DNA of 28,101 nucleotides from assembly GCA_001017865.1 (NCBI GenBank), contig LATQ01000269.1, positions 1 to 28,101 on the forward strand. Reading direction: 5' to 3'. This document shows, in pieces, positions 9,392 through 19,386 of the stretch; the stretch's first letter is position 1; each line of letters starts with the position of its first letter. The stretch comes from Rhodococcus sp. IITR03. GTDB taxonomy: Bacteria; Actinomycetota; Actinomycetes; Mycobacteriales; Mycobacteriaceae. A program made the translations under genes and the position numbers. Below the pieces are notes generated by a model that saw only the letters and a list, made by a program, of their open reading frames with translations, did no database searches and was not told the DNA's origin.

Positions 9392-10113
9392 CTACTTGCC
9401 TCGTGAGAGCACCTTGTCGGCCGCCTCCCAGTGGGCATCGGCGATCCACAACCGCGCGAACGCGTCGACCGCTTCCTCCGGACTCGCGCCGTTCACGACA
9501 TGCTTGATCGACGCGGAGGACGGATTGGCGAGGGCGCGGCCGAGAGTGCGCCACCCTTCGTCGAAGGTCTCCCGCGGGATCACCTTGTCGACGAGGCCGA
9601 TGCGTTCGGCCTCCTCGGCTCGCAGGATGTCGCCGGTCCCGGCGAGCATGAGGGCACGCCCGCGTCCGACCAGCGAGGCCAGCCGTTCGGCTCCGCCCCA
9701 GGCGGGCATGATCGCCAGCGACACCTGGTTGAAGCCGATCTTGATGTCGTCCGCGGCGATGCGGATATCGGCGGCGACGGCCACTTCGGCACCACCGCCG
9801 AGTGCGTGACCGTTGAGCGCGGCGACGACGGGCGCGGGGAAACCTGCGATCCGGTCGCACACGGCGCGCATCTGCCGGGCCATGTCGGCGGCCTGCTCGT
9901 GGGTGCGGAGCTTGGCGAGTTCCTTCAGGTCGCCGCCGGAGACGAAGGCGCGGTCGCCACCACCACGGATCACCAGGCACGCGCCTGCGCCTGCCCGGCC
10001 TCGTCGAGCACCTTCTCTAGCTGGTCCATCGTCTCGGGGGCGATGGCGTTGCGCGCGTGCGGGCGATCGATGGTGACGACGGCGAGTCCGTCGTCGAGCT
10101 CCAGCTCCACCAT
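9392..10113 (-). CDS. Enoyl-CoA hydratase/isomerase (crotonase) family protein (frameshifted)
   Basis: The gene starts at the ATG at 10113 (MVELELDDGLAVVTIDRP) with GGAGAG a few bases upstream. The frame changes by one base at about 9980 and continues LVIRGGGDRAFVSGGDLKEL through GHALGGGAEVAVAADIRI to the stop, about 240 residues. The oxyanion-hole segments (SGGDL and GGGAE) are intact. Aligned by eye with rat hydratase, the first catalytic Glu is present in GGGAEV, but the second position (Glu164) falls on Gln in FNQVSLAIMPAWGG. It may therefore be an isomerase or another crotonase rather than a hydratase. It is the first gene of the leftward unit with the P450, divergent from the acyl-CoA ligase at 10249. 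Confidence 0.87.
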
Positions 10114-10248
10114 GGTCTGCTCTCCGAACTGATATTGGAATTCTACTTTTCGGAGAATACCATCTCCACATCCGGCCAAGGCCGGTCTGAACCGGTCGCG
10201 CCGCGACGAACGGCGGCGTGACGCCATCCCGGACACTGGAGCTTTCAG
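10114..10248. promoter_or_regulatory. Divergent promoter/operator region, crotonase and acyl-CoA ligase
   Basis: The 135-base spacer separates the leftward crotonase-P450 unit from the rightward ligase operon. It is locally AT-rich at 10130-10160. It contains GAGAATA at 10153-10159, the same half-site as in the perfect palindrome at 11785-11799, within GGAGA-N6-TCTCC (10152-10167), and a palindrome CCGGCCAAGGCCGG at 10172-10185. A ribosome-binding site GGAG at 10238-10241 serves the ligase. The operator role is inferred. Confidence 0.45.
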
Positions 10249-11786
10249 ATGCGGCAGATCCCCTCCGAACTGGTCGAACGCTACGAGAGCGAAGGGTGGT
10301 GGACTCGCGAGACGATCGGCGACATGCTGGCGCGCGGCCTGAAGGCCGCACCCGACACCGAGTTCCGCATCCACTCGACCATCCGACCGTGGTCGGGCAC
10401 CGTGAGCGAGGTCGAGCACGTCGCGCGGCGCCTCGCAGCCGGCCTGCACCGCCGCGGGGTCGGCCCCGGCGACGTGGTGGCCTTTCAGCTCCCCAACTGG
10501 ATGGAGCCGCGGCCGTCTTCTGGGCCTCGTCCTTCCTGGGCGCGACCGTCGTGCCGATCGTCCACTTCTACGGTCCCAAGGAACTCGGATACATCCTGCG
10601 CGAGTCCGCTCCCAAGGTGTTCGTGTGTGCCGAGAAGTTCGGATACACCGAGTATCGGCGAACTGTGCGCCGACATCCCTGTCGTCGGTGTCGTGGGACG
10701 CGACTTCGACGACCTGCTCGACGACGAACCCTTCGAGGGCGTGCTCCCCGTCGACCCCTCGCAGCCGGCACTGCTGGCGTTCACTTCCGGCACCACGAGC
10801 GATCCTAAGGGCGTGATCCACACGCACCGGACGCTCGGCTTCGAGACGAGGCAGCTCTCCGAGCGCTATCCCGCCGACCGCGGCTCACAGCTCACGGGTG
10901 CGCCGGTGGGTCACTTCATCGGCATGGTCAACGCCTTCCTCATCCCGATTCTCGACCACACCCCCATCAACCTGCTCGACGTCTGGGATCCGGCCCGCGC
11001 GATCGAACTGATGGAGAGCGACGGACTCGTGATCGGCGGAGGCGCAACCTATTTCATCACCAGCCTGCTCGACCACCCGAACTTCGACCGGACCGGCACC
11101 TGCAGTACATGAAGTACGCCGGCCTGGGCGGGTCGACCGTGCCCGCCGCCGTCACCCGTCGTCTCGACGATCTCGGCATCACGGTGTTCCGCGCCTACGG
11201 CAGCACCGAGCACCCGTCGATCACGAGCTCGCTCGTCACCGACCCGGTGGACAAGCGTCTGTTCACCGACGGCAACGCGTGCCCCGGAGTGGAGATCCGC
11301 ATCGCCGACGACGGCGAAATCCTCAGTCGCGGACCGGATCTGTGCATGGGATACACGAACCCGGAACTCACGGCCCGCGCCTTCGACGAGGACGGCTGGT
11401 ACCACACCGGAGACGTCGCGATCGTCGACGAGGACGGCTTCCTGACGATCACCGACCGCAAGGCCGACTTCATCATCCGCGGTGGGGAGAACATCAGCGC
11501 GCTCGAGGTCGAGGAGGTGCTCCTGACCCTGCCCTCGGTGGCCGAGGCCGCCGTCGTGTCGGCGCCGGACGAGCGCCTCGGAGAGCATGCCGCCGCCGTG
11601 CTGCGCCTGCGGCCCGGGCACGAGATGCCGTCGCTCGAGGACATCCGCGCACACTTCGGGCAGGCGGGCATCGCCAAGCAGAAGTGGCCCGAGGAACTGC
11701 ACTGCGTCGACGACTTCCCGCGCACGGCGAGCGGGAAGATCCAGAAGTTCCGGGTTCGTCAGGATATTGCGGCTGCGCACACATGA
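10249..11786 (+). CDS. Acyl-CoA synthetase, AMP-forming (frameshifted)
   Basis: This is a class I adenylate-forming ligase of about 512 residues, in the FadD/cyclohexanecarboxylate-CoA ligase range. It activates a carboxylic acid with ATP to acyl-AMP and then acyl-CoA. Motifs are LAFTSGTTSDPKG (phosphate loop), YGSTEHP (A5), GWYHTGDVAIVDEDGFLTITDRKADFI in the hinge region, and PRTASGKIQKF with the catalytic Lys. The start is supported by GGAG seven bases upstream. Breaks lie at about 10505 (a G lost in GAGGCC, giving NWMEAAAVFWA), 10665 (one base gained or two lost, between EYR and ELCADIP) and 11100 (a C lost in ACCCTG, giving LQYMKYAG). The stop overlaps the palindrome at 11785-11799. The chain after LAGLHRRGVGPGDVVAFQLPNW is typical of this family. 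Confidence 0.88.
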
Positions 11787-11799
11787 GAATAGTATTCTC
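11785..11799. promoter_or_regulatory. Perfect palindrome GAGAATAGTATTCTC, candidate operator
   Basis: Two 7-base arms (11785-11791 and 11793-11799) are separated by a single G. It overlaps the TGA of the upstream ligase and ends 22 bases before the amidohydrolase ATG, in an otherwise short intergenic gap. The size and symmetry suit a TetR- or MarR-type dimer. The half-site GAGAATA recurs in the divergent promoter region at 10153-10159. No matching regulator gene lies in the window. Confidence 0.6.
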
Positions 11800-11821
11800 G
11801 TAACAGGAGAAGGAGGATTTG

Positions 11822-13002
11822 ATGACCGCGAACGATTTGCCGTACCAGCTGTTCGATGCGGACAACCATCTGTACGAGACCGAGGAGGCACTGACGAAGT
11901 TCCTTCCGGAGAAGTACAAGGACGTGATCAAGTACGTGCAGGTCGACGGCCGCACGAAGATCGCGATCCGCGGTCAGATCAGCGATTACATCCCCAACCC
12001 GACCTTCGAGGTCGTCGCCCGACCGGGCGCCATGGAGGACTACTTCAAGAACGGCAACCCCGAGGGCAAGAGCCGTCGGGAGATCTTCGGCAAGTCCATG
12101 AAGTCGATCCCGGCTTTCCGCGAGCCGGCGGCCCGTCTCGAGCTCATGGACGAACTCCGCATCGAGCGCACGCTCATGTTCCCCACCCTCGCCAGCCTCG
12201 TCGAGGAGCGCATGCGTGACGATCCGGAGCTGATCCACGCCGTCGTGCACTCACTCAACCAGTGGCTCTACGAGACGTGGTCCTTCAACTACAAGGACCG
12301 CATCTTCACCGTGCCGGTGATCAGCCTGCCGATCGTCGACAAGGCCATCGAGGAACTCGAGTGGTGCGTCGAACGCGGCGCGAAGGCGATCCTCGTGCGC
12401 CCGGCTCCGGTTCCCGGCTACCGCGGACCGCGTTCGTTCGCCCTGCCGGAGTTCGATCCCTTCTGGAAGCGCGTCGTCGAGCTCGACGTGCTCGTGACCC
12501 AGCACTCCTCCGACAGCGGCTACGCCCGCCACACGGCGGAGTGGGACGGCGCCGACAAGGAGATGCTGCCGTTCGTCACCAACACCTTCCACATGGTCAA
12601 CGAGTGGCGTCCGATCCAGGATGCGGTCGCATCGTGGGTCTGCCACGGTGCACTCCTCCGATTCCCGGAGCTGCGGATCGCGGTGATCGAGAACGGCGCG
12701 AGCTGGCTGCCCGGTCTGCTGCAGAACCTCGCCGACACCTTCAAGAAGGCCCCCGAGGCTTCGGCATGAAGGACCCGGTCGAGGCGGTCAAGAACAGCAT
12801 TCACGTCAGCCCCTTCTGGGAGGAGGACTTCAGCAAGCTCACCGCCCTCATCGGCGCCGAGCGCGTGCTGTTCGGTTCCGACTACCCGCACCCCGAGGGC
12901 CTGGCCGAGCCGACCACCTACATCCAGCACATCCAGCACCTGCCCTTCGAGGACCAGAAGCTGGTCATGGGCGGCAACCTCGCGAGGCTCCTGAAGGTAT
13001 GA
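11822..13002 (+). CDS. Amidohydrolase-2 (ACMSD-like) family protein (frameshifted)
   Basis: The protein, 393 residues after restoring one base, belongs to the amidohydrolase-2 superfamily of metal-dependent hydrolases and decarboxylases. The N-terminal metal-site region reads LFDADNHLYET, a later strand contains VTQHSSDSG, and the C-terminal active-site strand reads RVLFGSDYPHPEG with the catalytic Asp. AGGAGG at 11811-11816 supports the ATG at 11822; a TTG at 11819 is also in frame. The break at about 12760 is one C lost in GAGGCCTTC; past it the frame reads FGMKDPVEAVKNSIHVSPFWEED. The stop overlaps the start of the next ligase (ATGA). Placement between two CoA ligases suggests hydrolysis or decarboxylation of a catabolic intermediate; the actual reaction is not known. 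Confidence 0.86.
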
Positions 13003-14432
13003 GCAGGCGGACCATCCCCGAGATGGTCCTCAGCGCCGGCGACCGCTTCGGTGATGCCGAAGCGGTCGTCGACGGGGACCTCCGGATCTCCTTCACCGAT
13101 CTCACCGATCGAATTCGCCGCGCCGCCGGGGCATTCGCCGACGCAGGTGTCGGCAAGGGTGATCGGGTGGCGATCTGGGCCCCCAACTCCGCCGCGTGGA
13201 TCGTCGCGGCCTTCGGCCTGCTCACCGCGGGTGGTGTGCTCGTCCCGGTGAACACCCGCTACCGCGAGGACGAGGCGGGCGACATCATCCGGCGCAGCGG
13301 AGCGAAGCTGACCCTCGTGCAGGACGGCTTCCTCGACCAGGAGTACGTGGTGCCGGCCGGTGTCCACCGGATCGACATCGCCTCCGGTTTCCTCGACAGC
13401 GGAAGACCTTTCGTACGCGAGGTGGCCGGTGAGGACATTGCCGACATCATGTACACCTCGGGCACCACCGGACGCCCCAAGGGCGTGATGATGAACCACC
13501 TGCAGACCCTCCGGATGTTCTCCGAGTGGTGCGATCTGGCCGATCTGCGACGCGGCGACCGCTATCTGCTCGTCAACCCGTTCTTCCACATGTTCGGCTA
13601 CAAGGCCGGTCTCGTCGCGTCGTTCATCCGCGGCGCCACGATGATTCCCGTCCCGGTCTTCGAGACGGACACCGTCCTCGACCTGATCGAGCGAGAACAT
13701 GTGACCATGCTGCCCGGACCTCCCACGCTCTACCACTCGCTCCTCGCAGCGCAGCAGGACCGGACGCACGACCTGTCGTCGCTGCGCGCGGCCGTGACCG
13801 GATCGGCCGACATCCCGGTCGATCTGATCCGGCGGATCCGGAACGAACTGCCCTTCGAGACGATCATGACGGGATACGGTCTGAGCGAGGCCGGCACCGC
13901 GACGGCCTCCCGCCGCGGCGATACCTTCGAACAGATCGCCACGACCGTCGGAAAACCCTGTGACGGTGTGGAAGTGAGCATCGCCGACGACAGCGAGGTG
14001 CTCATCCGCGGATACAACGTGATGCAGGGTTATCTCGACGATCCGGAGGCCACCGCCGCAGCCGTCGATGCCGAAGGGTGGCTCCACACGGGTGATCTCG
14101 GCGAGATCGACGCCGATGGCCACCTCCGGATCATCGGACGCAAGAAGGACATGTTCGTCGTCGGCGGCTTCAACGCCTATCCCGCCGAGATCGAAGGTTT
14201 CCTGCTCGAACACCCGGCCGTCGACCAGGTGGCCGTGATCGGGATTCCCGACGACCGGCTCGGCCAGGTGGGCAAGGCGTTCGTCGTCTCGTCCGATCCC
14301 GTCCCCGCCGAGGACCTCATCGCCTGGAGCCGCACACGCATGGCGGGATTCAAGGTTCCGCGTGTCGTCGAGTACATCGACGCGCTCCCCCTCAACGCGA
14401 CCGGCAAGGTCGTCAAAGAACTACTCCGTTGA
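12999..14432 (+). CDS. FadD3-like acyl-CoA ligase
   Basis: This is an intact 477-residue AMP-forming acyl-CoA ligase. Motifs are TSGTTGRPKG (153-162), NPFFHMFGYKAG, MLPGPPTLYHSLL, GYGLSEAG, GWLHTGDLGEID, RKKDMFVVGGFNAYPAEIE and LNATGKVVKELL with the catalytic K470. The segments around NPFFH.FGYKAG and LPGPPT.Y.SLL closely resemble mycobacterial FadD3, which activates the bicyclic propanoate left after sterol ring B degradation. The usual neighbours of true fadD3 (ipdAB and related genes) are absent, so this is a related ligase, probably for another bulky or cyclic carboxylate. Its ATG overlaps the amidohydrolase stop, indicating translational coupling. Confidence 0.9.
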   Translation: MSRRTIPEMVLSAGDRFGDAEAVVDGDLRISFTDLTDRIRRAAGAFADAGVGKGDRVAIWAPNSAAWIVAAFGLLTAGGVLVPVNTRYREDEAGDIIRRSGAKLTLVQDGFLDQEYVVPAGVHRIDIASGFLDSGRPFVREVAGEDIADIMYTSGTTGRPKGVMMNHLQTLRMFSEWCDLADLRRGDRYLLVNPFFHMFGYKAGLVASFIRGATMIPVPVFETDTVLDLIEREHVTMLPGPPTLYHSLLAAQQDRTHDLSSLRAAVTGSADIPVDLIRRIRNELPFETIMTGYGLSEAGTATASRRGDTFEQIATTVGKPCDGVEVSIADDSEVLIRGYNVMQGYLDDPEATAAAVDAEGWLHTGDLGEIDADGHLRIIGRKKDMFVVGGFNAYPAEIEGFLLEHPAVDQVAVIGIPDDRLGQVGKAFVVSSDPVPAEDLIAWSRTRMAGFKVPRVVEYIDALPLNATGKVVKELLR

Positions 14433-14461
14433 CACATCCCCCATCAGACAGGAGTTCCGGC

Positions 14462-14755
14462 ATGTCGGACGAAGCTGCGATGATCGCTTTCGCCGTGAAG
14501 TGGCGGCACTGGAACGGTGGGCCCGACGAGGACATCTGGGTCACCTTCGGGATCACCCCCGAGAACTACTTCCACCGCCTCCGCGGCCTGCTGACCAAGC
14601 ACCGGTGGAACCAGTTGGAACCACACATCCTCGAGCAACTCGTGCGCATCTGCGACGAGCGGCTCGACACCGTCGACCTCGCCGCCGCGGCGGACCGACG
14701 TGACCGGGCACGGTACGTCTCGTCGGCGCATCCCCTCAGCAGACTGTCCGCCTGA
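14462..14755 (+). CDS. Small DUF3263-like protein
   Basis: The 97-residue protein starts at an ATG preceded by GGAG at 14451-14454. The core (IAFAVKWRHWNGGPDEDIWVTFGI, then TPENYFHRLRGLL) resembles DUF3263, a small actinobacterial family with a helix-turn-helix-like pattern (residues FE..W..., F..S...YYQ.LN.L in the family). The C-terminus is charged and ends RLSA. No function is established; a small DNA-binding or regulatory role is possible. It is 29 bases after the ligase and 92 bases before the transporter, on the same strand. Confidence 0.65.
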   Translation: MSDEAAMIAFAVKWRHWNGGPDEDIWVTFGITPENYFHRLRGLLTKHRWNQLEPHILEQLVRICDERLDTVDLAAAADRRDRARYVSSAHPLSRLSA

Positions 14756-14847
14756 CCACGGCTTCGAGGAACTTCACGGGAATCGGTTTCGTCCTCCTCC
14801 GCCTCGGGTATCCGCCGAGGCACCGAGCTCGATCGGAGGGGGCAATC

Positions 14848-16215
14848 GTGGAGAACGGTTCCGTCGACCCGACACCGGACGCTCACGAAGAGCGGCCGGA
14901 GACGGTACGGCGCGCCATCGGCGCGTCGGCCATGGGCAATTTCACCGAGTGGTTCGATTACGGCGTCTACGCCTACACGGCCACCTACATCGCCGATTCG
15001 TTCTTTCCCGGCGATCTCGAATCCGCGACACTGCTCACGCTGGGCGTCTTCGCAGTCTCCTTCATCATGCGGCCGCTGGGCGGTTTCGTGTGGGGTCCGC
15101 TCGGCGACCGGCTGGGTCGTCGTCAGATCCTGGCGCTCACCATCCTGCTGATGGGTGGTTCGACGGTGCTGCTCGGCGCTGTCCCCTCGTACGAATCGAT
15201 CGGGTTCTGGGCGCCGCTGCTGCTCGTGCTGTTGCGCATGATCCAGGCTTCTCCACCGGCGGTGAGTACGGCGGCGCGGCGACCTTCATGGCCGAGTACT
15301 CCCCCGACCGCAAGCGTGGTTTCTACGGCAGCTTCCTCGAGTTCGGCACGCTGGGCGGTTTCTCCGTCGGTGCGTTCCTCGTCCTGATGATCGATCTGCT
15401 GTCCACCGACGCCTTCATGGCGACCTGGGGCTGGCGACTGCCGTTCTTCGTCGCCGGCCCGCTCGCCTGGTGGGCCTCTACCTCCGTTCGAAACTCGACG
15501 AGACACCGGTCTTCAAGGAACTCGAGGAGGCGCACCAGGAGGAGGCCAGCGTCGGCGCCGAGTTCAAGGACCTGATCACCCGGTACTGGCGGCCGATCAT
15601 CAAGATGATGGGTCTGGTCATCGCGCTGAACGTCTGCAACTACACGTTGCTGAGCTACATGCCGACCTATCTCGAGGATCGGATCGGTCTGACGACCACC
15701 TCGGCACTGATCCTGGTGTTGATCGGTCAGCTCGCGATGATGGCGGTCATCCCGTTCTCCGGGGCGTTGTCGGACCGGATCGGGCGCAAGCCCTCTGGGC
15801 GGCGTCGCTGGCAGGTCTGTTCGTTCTCGCCGTGCCGATGTACATGTTGATGTCGGTGGGCTTCGGCTGGGCCATCCTGGGCTTCACCGTGCTCGGACTG
15901 CTGTACGTGATGCAGTTGTCGACGATCTCGGCGACCTTCCCCGCGATGTTCCCCACTCAGGTCCGGTTCGCCGGGTTCGCGATCTCGTACAACGTGTCCA
16001 CCTCGATCTTCGGTGGTACGGCTCCCGCGATCAACGAATGGCTCGTCGAGCGGACCGGTAACGACCTCATGCCGGCCTTCTACATGATGGGCGCCTGCGC
16101 GGTCGGCCTCGTCGCCCTCTACTTCGTGGCGGAGACCGCGGGTGCATCGCTGCGTGGACGCGGCATCCCGGGTATCGACAACGAAGCACACCCCACCGCT
16201 CTGTCGCATCGTTGA
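14848..16215 (+). CDS. MHS-type MFS transporter (metabolite:H+ symporter, frameshifted)
   Basis: This is a twelve-helix carrier of the ProP/ShiA/KgtP subfamily, about 456 residues. Signature segments are GNFTEWFDYGVYAY in TM1, RPLGGFVWGPLGDRLGRR in the TM2-3 loop, FSTGGEYGGAATFMAEYSP, and a second GALSDRIGRKP loop. The GTG start follows a strong GGAGGGGG. Three single-base losses explain the frame changes: about 15250 (G in CAGGGCTTC), 15470 (C in GCCCTGG) and 15790 (C in CCCCTC). Members import carboxylates or zwitterions with protons; as the last gene of the ligase operon it probably brings in the acid that the ligases activate. It converges on the next MFS gene, with a tight palindrome GACCGGAGCCGGTC at 16230-16243 between and overlapping the ends. 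Confidence 0.87.
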
Positions 16216-16241
16216 CGCTGTCCCCTGTCGACCGGAGCCGG

Positions 16242-17700
16242 TCACGGGCGGGAGGCGGATGCCGCAGGTCGTGTATCGGCCCGGTCCGCAGAGTCCACAC
16301 GACGGATGGTCATGGTCGCGGCGGCCGCCAACAGGGCGGTCGCCGCGCCGATCAGCATTCCGGTGAGGAATCCGTTCTGTGAGGGGACCACGGTTCCTGC
16401 GAAGTCGACGCTCATCTGAGCGAGCACGACTCCCGCGACCGCAGCCGACGCTGTGCCTCCCACCGAACGCAACAGGGTGTTGACACTGTTGGCCGACGAG
16501 ATCTGTGTCGGTGGAACCGCTCCCATGATCAACGTGGGGATCGCTCCGTACGCCAGCCCGATTCCCGCGGCAATGACGCACGTGATCACCATCAGGCCCC
16601 AGGTCGAGCCCATCAGGAACAACGACGAGGCATACGCGGCTGCCATCATCAGACATCCGGTGCACAGGGTCGTGCGGGGCCCACGGATGGTCGTCAGCCG
16701 TGCTCCCAACGGGGAGACCGCCATCATCAGCAGTCCGGCGGGTGCGCACCACAATCCCATGACCACCATCGACTGCCCCAGCCCGTATCCCGTTTCCGTG
16801 GGCAGCATCCGGATCTGGGGAACCAGCAACGCCTGGAAATACATCGAGAAGCCGATCAGGGTCGCGACGAGGTTGGTGACGAGAACCCGGTTGCCCTTCG
16901 CTACGCGAAGATCGACGAGCGGGGCCGCGGCCCGCAGTTCCCACCGGCCCCACACCACGAACACGACGAACGAGACGGCGAACAGGATCAGGACGGTCGC
17001 GCTGGTCCAGCCCCAGTCGCCACCTTTCGAGATCGCCAGCAATCCGGCTACCAGCGCCAGCGACAAACCGAGTGTGCCGAAGCCGTCGAACCGGCCCGTT
17101 TCCGGTGGAACGGGCGTGTCCCGCACGAGCCACGCGATGAGCACCGCGACGAGCACACTGAGAAGACCGACTCCCCAGAACAGCATTCGCCAGCTCGTGA
17201 ACTGGATGACAGCCGCTGCGAGAGGCAACCCGAGCGCTCCCCCGATCCCCAGGGACGAACTCATCAGGCGATGGCCGAGCCGAGGCGCGCCGGTGGCACG
17301 AGGGAACGCAACGCACTGATGCCGAGGGGCACGATCCCGAAGCCCGCACCCTGGAGGCACGGCCGACGAGCATCGGCGCCAGCGACGACGACAGTGCACA
17401 CAGGAACGACCCGACGATGAGCGGGATCGTGCACACCAGCAGCATCCGGCGGGCGCCGTACATGTCGCCCAGACGTCCCGTCACGGGTGTCGCGACGGCA
17501 CCCGCGAGCAGGGTCACCGTAACCACCCAGGACGCATTGGACGGGCTGGTCCCGAGCAGAGCGGGCAGTTCACCGAGCAGCGGGATGACGAGGGTCGACA
17601 TCACCGTGGTGACGATGCCGGCGAACACCAGTACCCAGATCGTGCGACCGGCGAAACCCGTCGTCGATGTTCCGTCCACCCCGGCGTCTCCTCGTTCCAT
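16242..17700 (-). CDS. DHA2-family MFS transporter (EmrB/QacA type, frameshifted)
   Basis: The protein, about 486 residues with roughly 14 hydrophobic segments, starts at the ATG at 17700. Family features include SNASWVVTVTLLAGAVATPVTGRLGDMYGARRM (motif A) and a motif C-like SSSLGIGGALGLPLAAAV, then WRMLFWGVGLLS. The frame breaks twice, at about 17360 (a C lost in GCCCTCCAGG, restoring LQGAGFGIVPLG) and 17268 (a C lost in GCCCTGATG). DHA2 members are mostly proton-driven exporters of drugs or metabolites. It follows the SBP at 17783-19352 on the same strand beyond a strong hairpin, so it may be partly separate from the ABC operon. Efflux of a toxic substrate or product is an inference. Confidence 0.85.
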
Positions 17701-17741
17701 TGTTCACGGCTCGTGCGCCGCTGCCCTCTGTATCGGCATGA

Positions 17742-17778
17742 GGTTCGGCTCCCGAGGTGGTGCCCCGGGAGCCGAACC
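17742..17778 (-). terminator. Stem-loop after the binding-protein gene
   Basis: A perfect 13-bp inverted repeat (arms 17742-17754 GGTTCGGCTCCCG and 17766-17778) with an 11-base loop begins 4 bases after the binding-protein stop on the minus strand. There is no T-run, as is common in actinobacteria. It separates the binding protein from the MFS gene. Confidence 0.75.
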
Positions 17779-17782
17779 GACA

Positions 17783-19352
17783 TCAGTCCTCGATCCAGAT
17801 CTCCTCGGGGCGAAGCGATCCGAGGGTGTACATCTCGATGCCCTGCACGTCGGGTGAGGCCATCAGCGAGGGCGCCGCGGCGATGTAGAAGATCGCCGGA
17901 GTGAGCTCGACGATCCGCTGCTCGGCCTCCGCGTAGACGTCCTTGCGTTCGTCCGTCGACTCCGAGAGACGACCCCGATCGAGTGCCGCGTCGAGTTCGG
18001 GATCCGCAACACCGGTGAAGTTGCCCGGCGACCTGCTGTGGAATGCCGTCCACAGTGTGTAGTCGGGATCCTGCACGGCGGCGGAGGACACCATCATGTC
18101 GAAGTCGCGGGCATTCGATCGGGCCGTGACCTGGGCGTAGTCGAGCACCTCGACCTGCACGTCGACATTGTCGAAGGCGCTCAGCTGTGCCTGGATGGTC
18201 TCGCCCGTGGTCCGCGTGTCGGTCGTCGGGTACGACAGGAAGGTGAAGGAGACGGGCTTGCCCTCGGCCGAGAGTTCGTCGAACAACTTCTGGGCCTCCT
18301 CGGCATTCGCCGTCGGCCACTCCACGTCTGTGTAGAGCGGTGAACCCTCGGCGAACAGCGAGGTCGGCACGACACCGTCGCCGTTGTAGACCACGCTGTT
18401 GAGACCGTCGAGATCGAGCGCCAGAGCCACCGCACGTCGTGCACGTTCGTCGTCGAAGGGTGCGCGCCGGAGGTTCAGGCGAGGGTCTGGCCTCCTCCGA
18501 CCTCGGTCACCACGGTCTGCAGCCGGCGGCGTCCGCCTTGGCGAGATTCGACCAGTTCGCCTCCAGCGAGAGGTCCGCGGCCCCGGTCGTGACAGCATTG
18601 ATCCGCTGGGGTCCGTCCGATACACCGCGCACGACCAGCCGATCGAGATACGGCTTCGGGGCGTCCCAGTAGTCCGGGTTCTTCTCGAAGGTCATCTCGG
18701 CCTGACGGGTCCAGTTCACCAACGTGAACGGTCCGGCGCCGACCGGATTCGCGTCGAACTCGGCCTGTCCCTTCTGCAACGCGGTGGGCGAGGCGATCCA
18801 GTTGAGCGCGTTGGCGATCACGCCCTGCGCGAAGTGCGGATTGGGTTCGGCGAGTGTGATCTTCAGAGTTCCGGGATCGACCACCTCGTAACCGGTGATC
18901 TGCGCGGCCTGCCGGATGCCGCTCGAGCCGGTCGCCGGGTCGGCGATGCGCCTCCAGTTGAACTCCACCGCGGCCGCGTCGAAAGGTGTTCCGTCGGTGA
19001 AGGTCACGTCCGGTCGCAACGTGAGGGTGAACGTGCGACCCCCGTCGTCGGTCGTGAACCCCGTGGCGAGTCCGTACTCGACCTCGAGCGTCGTCGGGTC
19101 GTTGGTCATCAACGTCCCGTACAACGCGTTGCCCACGATCGGGTGGTGAGCCCAGGTATTGGACAACCCTCCCGGGTCGAGGGTGCGGGGCTCGCTCAGC
19201 TGGAGTGCGACGAGTTCACCGCCCGCGACGGGATCGCCCGCCGCGGTGGTCTCACTCGCGTCTGCGGTGTCGCCACCGCCGCAACCGGACAGCAGGAGAA
19301 CGCCGGCACAGGCCGACGCGAATCCCCTGGCGAGGTATCTCTTTCCGAACAT
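17783..19352 (-). CDS. Family 5 solute-binding lipoprotein of a dipeptide-type ABC importer, copy 1 (frameshifted)
   Basis: The 523-residue protein has a lipoprotein signal (VLLLSGCGGG, LSGC lipobox) and an SBP_bac_5 fold: [62 protein letters not shown] and [19 protein letters not shown]. Two Cs are missing near 18516 (GGCCTGCAG) and 18477 (GCCCTGAAC). It is a clear paralogue of the binding protein at 22357-23935, sharing long segments around [38 protein letters not shown] and [14 protein letters not shown]. Family 5 proteins bind oligopeptides but also many other solutes; a catabolic substrate is suggested by the surrounding genes. It follows the SDR gene beyond the hairpin at 19387-19418. 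Confidence 0.9.
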
Positions 19353-19386
19353 GCGTCACCTTTCGAACACCGACCCGGATACGGAC

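Noticed and set aside
12999..14432. Naming the second ligase as true fadD3 of sterol catabolism
   Set aside because: The motifs are close to FadD3, but the characteristic neighbours of the sterol ring C/D degradation cluster are absent, so only FadD3-like is justified.
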